Assembly (NCBI GenBank): GCA_050260275.1
Contig: JBLNBX010000042.1
Span: forward strand, 1-9,126
DNA length: 9,126 nucleotides
Source of the DNA: DATMXS01 sp050260275
GTDB lineage: Bacteria > Acidobacteriota > Terriglobia > Bryobacterales > Bryobacteraceae
Direction of reading: 5' to 3'
Part shown: in pieces, positions 6,149 to 9,126 of the stretch
Layout: the number at the start of each line of letters is the position of its first letter
Position numbering within the stretch: the stretch's first letter is position 1
The notes under the pieces: model-generated
The model's input: the letters and a program-made list of their open reading frames with translations, nothing else
Database searches by the model: none
Told to the model about the DNA's origin: nothing
Translations under genes and position numbers: made by a program

Positions 6149-7180
6149 ATGCGCTGGAAAACCGTTTGCCTGATTCTCGGCTGCACGCTCGCGTGGGCGC
6201 AGCAGCCCCCGCAGCAACCCGCCGAGTCCGCGCAGGAGCCTGCCCCCATTCGCGTCCAGGTTAATGAGGTCATCGTCCCGGTGACCGTCACGGACGAGCA
6301 GGGGCGCTTCGTCTCCAACCTCGACAAGGACGACTTCAGAATCTTCGAGGACGGTAAGGAGCAGAAGATTCAGTACTTCACCCGCGAGCGGAACCAGCCG
6401 GTGGTGGTCGGCTTCATTCTCGACGCCAGCAACTCCACCCGGTTGTACTGGAATACGTTCCGCGAGTCGGTGCTGGAACTGGTCTGGAACCTGCTGCCGG
6501 GCGACAAGCGCTTCTCAGGGTTTCTCGTCACCTCCTCCACCGAGGCGGAACTCGCGGTCAAGACTAGTTCGGACCCCGAGAAGATCGTCGAAAAGATCCG
6601 CGCCCTGAAGCCCGGCGGTGGTTCGGCGATCTACGACGCCATCTACCTCGCTTGCACCAGGACCGACCTCGTTCAAGGCGAACCCATCGAGCCGCGCCGC
6701 GTGCTGATCATCCTCGGGGATGGCTCGGACAACGCCAGCAAGTACACGCTCGACCAGATCATTGAGATCGCCCAACGCAGCCTGGTGACCGTTTACTGCC
6801 TGAGTACCTCCGCATACGGTTTCCACAGCGAGGGCGCAGCGAATCTGGAGCGGCTGGCTGCTGAAACCGGCGGACGCGTAGAGTATCCCCTCGAGGGCAT
6901 CTACAAGGACGTATCGGGGTGGCTGTCAACACCCGCCAACGCCGAAGAGGGCAACTACGCGATGAAGGTGGGCACGGGCAGCTATGCCGCCCAGATCGCG
7001 CGTAGCATTTTCGATTCGATCGCCAAGATCACGGGTGAGATCACGACCCAGTACATTCTGCGCTACGTGCCGCCGGCCACCGACAATCCGGCGCAGTTCC
7101 GGGAAATTCGGGTTGAGGTTCCGACGCTGCCGAACGTGAAGGTTCGCGCCCGCCGCGGGTACTTCCCGTTCGCGCCGTAG
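6149..7180 (+). CDS. secreted VWFA-related protein of the acidobacterial type
   Basis: 343 residues from ATG 6149. AAGG lies 8 bases before this ATG; GTG 6140 and ATG 6143 are in frame but overlap or abut that site. The N-terminus is a Sec signal peptide (basic MRWK, hydrophobic VCLILGCTLA, AWA then QQ as cleavage site), followed by a Gln/Pro-rich linker. A beta-rich module with VTDEQGRFVSNLDKDDFRIF (about 47-66) precedes the VWA domain. Its metal site is intact: DASNS at 92-96, Ser159 in GGGSAIYDA, and Asp191 in LGDGSD. The end is RRGYFPFAP. This layout matches the VWFA-related family that is expanded in Acidobacteria. Members are exported and presumably bind ligands through the metal site; no specific partner is known to me. 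It has no operon neighbours. Family confident; role unknown. Confidence 0.88.
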   Translation: MRWKTVCLILGCTLAWAQQPPQQPAESAQEPAPIRVQVNEVIVPVTVTDEQGRFVSNLDKDDFRIFEDGKEQKIQYFTRERNQPVVVGFILDASNSTRLYWNTFRESVLELVWNLLPGDKRFSGFLVTSSTEAELAVKTSSDPEKIVEKIRALKPGGGSAIYDAIYLACTRTDLVQGEPIEPRRVLIILGDGSDNASKYTLDQIIEIAQRSLVTVYCLSTSAYGFHSEGAANLERLAAETGGRVEYPLEGIYKDVSGWLSTPANAEEGNYAMKVGTGSYAAQIARSIFDSIAKITGEITTQYILRYVPPATDNPAQFREIRVEVPTLPNVKVRARRGYFPFAP

Positions 7181-7357
7181 CGCCCTCCGGCGCCGCTCCC
7201 GCGGCATAGCCTGGGGTTAAGAACGGTCCTTGCGTCAGGTAGAGCGCGGCCGGTTCAGCTATCTGGACAGCAATTCCGTGGCCGCGAGCACATCGCGGCA
7301 CTGCGCGCCGCGTACTGGCGCAATATGTGCGCGAATTCCAGGCGTGAGGGCGCACGT
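7181..7357. other. gap between convergent VWA and duplicated-module genes
   Basis: No supported gene. It holds a perfect 7-bp hairpin GCCGCGA/TCGCGGC (7281-7287 with 7293-7299, loop GCACA) without a T tract on either side, so its function is unclear. Open frames here are Arg/Ala/Pro-rich shadows. No clear terminator follows the VWA gene. Confidence 0.4.
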
Positions 7358-7385
7358 GCAAAGCGGCCGGGGCCACCCAGGCCGC
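7358..7385 (-). terminator. possible terminator of the duplicated-module gene
   Basis: The stem GCGGCC/GGCCGC (7363-7368 with 7380-7385) continues after one mismatch as GGG/CCC around a 3-base loop. It begins 16 bases after the minus-strand stop at 7401. The following T run on the minus strand is only TTT (7362-7360), so it is weak as an intrinsic terminator. Confidence 0.4.
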
Positions 7386-7400
7386 CGGGATGTGACCCAG

Positions 7401-7892
7401 CTACTCGAACAACCCGATCTGCTCGCGGGCCTTTGGTTTGGCGGGCTTCTTGAGCGGGCTGCCAACAACGCCCAGCACGCTGACCTCCTCGAGCGCCGCG
7501 CGCGGAACGAAAACGCGCTGCCGGTTGGGGGTGGGGTTCGGGGGCGTCACAGTGAAGCCATTTGGCTCCAACATCAATAGATTGTTGGAGATAAGCCCCT
7601 CCATGATCTCGCCGTCGCGGAACCGCAGGCGCACCCAAACGCCATGCATCTTGGGGCGGGTGTTGAAAACCGGAGATCCGGAGGGTTCCTCGGTGAAGTC
7701 GCGGACGAAGATCGCGGCCTTGACCTGGTCGTACGGGATCAGCAGCACCGCGCCCTGCTGGCTGAGCACCTCGAGCCCGTCCGGCTGCTGCCAGGTCTGC
7801 GGATTCACGAATCCCGCGACCGTTTCCCTATCGAAACGGCGGACCTGGACCTTCTTACTGGTGGACGCCTGCAAAACGGGCTCCCGCGGCAA
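7401..7892 (-). CDS. uncharacterised protein with two similar beta-rich modules
   Basis: 163 residues from a TTG start at 7892. An in-frame TAG lies just upstream, and AAAAAGAG precedes the TTG. I cannot name the family. There is no signal peptide or membrane helix. Two halves look alike. Module 1 (about 15-66) has VQVRRFDRETVAGFVN, then LEVLSQQGAVLLIPYDQV, then AAIFVRD. Module 2 (about 85-142) has VWVRLRFRDGEIMEGLIS, then GFTVTP, then RVFVPRAALEEVSVLG. Each shows charged strand, Gly-turn strand, I/V-P strand and V-x-V strand, like small SH3/Sm-type barrels. The end is Lys/Pro-rich (KKPAKPKAREQIGLFE). It is divergent from xerD across 46 bp. A cytoplasmic binding or regulatory protein is possible but unproven. 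Confidence 0.75.
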   Translation of the reverse strand: MPREPVLQASTSKKVQVRRFDRETVAGFVNPQTWQQPDGLEVLSQQGAVLLIPYDQVKAAIFVRDFTEEPSGSPVFNTRPKMHGVWVRLRFRDGEIMEGLISNNLLMLEPNGFTVTPPNPTPNRQRVFVPRAALEEVSVLGVVGSPLKKPAKPKAREQIGLFE

Positions 7893-7907
7893 ACTCTTTT
7901 TCTACAA

Positions 7908-7926
7908 ACAATTTCGGGAATATTGT
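7908..7926. promoter_or_regulatory. imperfect palindrome in the divergent xerD promoter region
   Basis: ACAATTTC-GG-GAA-t-ATTGT forms a dyad with one extra base in the right arm. It lies in the 46-bp gap between two divergent genes and touches the -10 boxes of both directions. It could be an operator or simply promoter sequence that happens to be symmetric. Confidence 0.35.
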
Positions 7927-7930
7927 ATCA
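7922..7930 (-). promoter_or_regulatory. extended -10 promoter of the duplicated-module gene
   Basis: Minus-strand TGATACAAT has the TGn extension followed by a 5 of 6 -10 box. Transcription would start near 7915 and give a leader of about 22 bases before the TTG at 7892. No good -35 box is visible. Confidence 0.45.
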
Positions 7931-7931
7931 T
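7926..7931 (+). promoter_or_regulatory. -10 box of xerD
   Basis: TATCAT (5 of 6) ends 7 bases before ATG 7939, so the transcript would start at or next to that codon. The -35 region at 17 bases (TACAAA, 3 of 6) is weak. The box overlaps the divergent -10 box on the other strand. Confidence 0.4.
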
Positions 7932-7938
7932 TGGCAGG

Positions 7939-8832
7939 ATGCCGGGCGTGGATGCATACTCGGCGGACATTCAGGCATTTCTGAATTACTGCCGCATCGA
8001 GAAGGGCTTATCTGCCAATACTTTAGCGGCTTACGGCCGCGATTTGCGCAGATTTGCCGCCCACTGCGGCCGCAGCGCGTCCGCCCCGGACGCGGCAGCC
8101 ATCAGCGGGTATCTCGACTCGCTCTATGCGGCGGGTCTGGACAGCCGCTCGGTGGCAAGGCATCTCACGACCCTGCGCTGCTACTCGCGGTTCCTGCTTC
8201 GTGAAGGGCGCATACCGGCCGATCCCACCGCGCTGCAGGCGCTCCCGAGGCAGTGGCGAAACCTGCCTAAGTACTTGACGCAGAATGAGATCCTGAGCCT
8301 TATCGAGGCTCCGGACACGACCACCCCCCTGGGCTTGCGCGACCGCGCGATGCTGGAGCTGCTCTACGCGGCTGGCGTGCGCGTGAGCGAGCTGTGCTCG
8401 CTACAGGTGTCGGACCTCGACGAGAACCTGGGCGTGCTTCGGGTTGTGGGAAAGGGGCGCAAACAGCGGCTGGTCCCGGTGGGAGAGAATGCGCTCGAAG
8501 CGGTTGCCGAATACCGCCGCACCGCTCGCCCGGCCCTGCTCGGCGGGCGTGCGAGCAGGTACCTGTTTGTCACGGCGCGCGGCGGGCCGATGACGCGCCA
8601 GGGTTTCTGGAAGCTTCTGGGGAAGTACGGACGGAAAGCGGGTATCACCAGGCAGCTTTCGCCGCACGTTCTCCGCCACAGCTTCGCGACTCACCTGCTG
8701 GAGGGAGGCGCGGATCTGCGCATCGTTCAGACCATGTTGGGGCACGCCGATATCGGGACGACCCAGGTTTACACTCACGTAGTCAGATCGCGGCTGAGAA
8801 AGACCATAGATGAACATCACCCGAGGGCCTGA
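7939..8832 (+). CDS. xerD: site-specific tyrosine recombinase XerD
   Basis: Xer recombinases resolve chromosome dimers at dif near the terminus, acting in the cytoplasm with FtsK. The 297 residues compare with 298 in E. coli XerD. The N-terminal SAM-like DNA-binding domain is at about 8-95 (FLNYCRIEKGLSANTLAAY) and the catalytic domain at about 111-290. All catalytic residues are visible: Arg148 (GVRVSEL), Lys172 (GKGRKQR), His243 and Arg246 (HVLRHSF), His269 (LGHADIGT) and Tyr278 (TQVYTH). TQVYTH resembles XerD more than XerC. ATG 7939 fits a leaderless mRNA (a -10 box ends 7 bases upstream), but GTG 7948 has AGGA 8 bases before it and is a serious alternative. The next gene starts 26 bp downstream, probably in the same operon. 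Confidence 0.93.
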   Translation: MPGVDAYSADIQAFLNYCRIEKGLSANTLAAYGRDLRRFAAHCGRSASAPDAAAISGYLDSLYAAGLDSRSVARHLTTLRCYSRFLLREGRIPADPTALQALPRQWRNLPKYLTQNEILSLIEAPDTTTPLGLRDRAMLELLYAAGVRVSELCSLQVSDLDENLGVLRVVGKGRKQRLVPVGENALEAVAEYRRTARPALLGGRASRYLFVTARGGPMTRQGFWKLLGKYGRKAGITRQLSPHVLRHSFATHLLEGGADLRIVQTMLGHADIGTTQVYTHVVRSRLRKTIDEHHPRA

Positions 8833-8858
8833 GTCGGGCGCCTGAGGCCACCACACAT

Positions 8859-9126
8859 ATGAGCGATTACATGTTCATGCTCGAGAGCCACCTCAGCTCA
8901 GGCCAGAACCGTGTTCTGGCGGAGGTTCAGGAGGCCGCGGCGGGCGTCAATTCGAGTGTTTTCGTCACCTGCGGCGCAATGCGCGACATGCTGGGCGGCT
9001 TCCCCATCGGCGGCCTGGACTTCACGGTGGAGGGCGACGCGGCCAAGCTGGCCGCGACCGTCGTTTCGAAGCTCAAAGCCACCATCGTCGAGAAGGACCG
9101 CGAACGCAACCGGTTCGACATCTTGT
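8859..9126 (+). CDS. tRNA nucleotidyltransferase / poly(A) polymerase family protein, 3' end missing
   Basis: Only the first 89 residues are in the window. Family members add CCA to tRNA ends, or A tails to RNA, through a nucleotidyltransferase head domain. The signature FVTCGAMRDMLGGFPIGGLDFTVEG (35-59) aligns without gaps to the E. coli CCA enzyme start (GGAVRDALLG, then KDRDWVV). Arg42-Asp43 of the RD motif and Asp54 of the metal-binding DxD are kept. However, the first Gly of the GG pair is Cys38 and the first Asp of DxD is Gly52. The start ATG 8859 has GAGG 11 bases upstream, with xerD ending 26 bp before. Alternatives are an inactive paralogue, or altered residues from sequence error. 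Family assignment good; activity doubtful. Confidence 0.75.
   Translation, partial: MSDYMFMLESHLSSGQNRVLAEVQEAAAGVNSSVFVTCGAMRDMLGGFPIGGLDFTVEGDAAKLAATVVSKLKATIVEKDRERNRFDIL

Noticed and set aside
7205..7280. GGTAGAGC and GGTTCA pieces resembling tRNA D and T arms
   Set aside because: The spacing and order do not allow a cloverleaf and no acceptor stem pairs.
7438..7938. Upstream extension of the xerD frame to 7438
   Set aside because: It would lie antisense to the whole duplicated-module gene and add about 167 residues not found in Xer proteins.
7900..7940. Possible dif site beside xerD
   Set aside because: The AT-rich dyad lacks the two 11-bp Xer half-sites around a 6-bp centre; promoter elements explain it better.
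1..9126. Insertion sequence, phage, CRISPR or integrative element
   Set aside because: No transposase, terminal repeats, spacer-repeat pattern or target duplications were seen. The XerD matches the housekeeping recombinase in length and motifs, so it does not mark a mobile element.

Overview
The window looks like a chromosomal piece of a GC-rich bacterium. It is most likely an acidobacterium of the Solibacter/Bryobacter kind. The best evidence is a secreted von Willebrand A protein with the layout of the acidobacterial VWFA-related family (signal peptide, central MIDAS domain, arginine-rich 'RRGYFPF' end). The rest of the gene set, and promoters with TACAAT-type -10 boxes placed right at start codons, are compatible with this. 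The assignment is inference from family knowledge; no rRNA or marker gene is present.

Layout. Bases 1-921 (+) are the 3' four-fifths of an MreB-like actin homologue. Facing it on the minus strand is a two-gene unit (1553 down to 733). It encodes a degenerate response-regulator receiver and, one base overlapped, a small single-pass membrane protein whose tail runs antisense to the mreB 3' end. A short orphan gene (1865-2056, +) with a near-consensus promoter follows. Next on the minus strand is a GH52 beta-xylosidase-type glycosidase (4442-2250) with its own promoter. Upstream of it on the same strand is a long-form transaldolase (5902-4691) closed by a clear intrinsic terminator. Divergent from the transaldolase is the secreted VWA protein (6149-7180, +). 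A conserved-looking small protein built from two similar beta-rich halves (7892-7401, -) is transcribed divergently from xerD (7939-8832, +). The xerD gene is followed 26 bp later by the start of a tRNA nucleotidyltransferase (CCA-adding/poly(A) polymerase family) gene that runs off the window.

How the genes may work together. The glycosidase and transaldolase share a pentose theme: xylose released from xylo-oligosaccharides can enter the pentose phosphate pathway, where transaldolase acts. They are nevertheless separate transcription units, because a terminator and a promoter lie between them. XerD and the nucleotidyltransferase probably form a housekeeping operon. The pseudo-receiver and membrane protein form a coupled pair of unknown function.

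No mobile element, CRISPR array, tRNA or rRNA was seen. The most unusual material is (a) the pseudo-receiver with Glu at the phosphorylation site plus its coupled antisense-overlapping membrane partner, (b) the nucleotidyltransferase N-terminus lacking one catalytic Asp, (c) the internally duplicated small protein sharing a 46-bp regulatory gap with xerD, and (d) -10 boxes that imply leaderless mRNAs.
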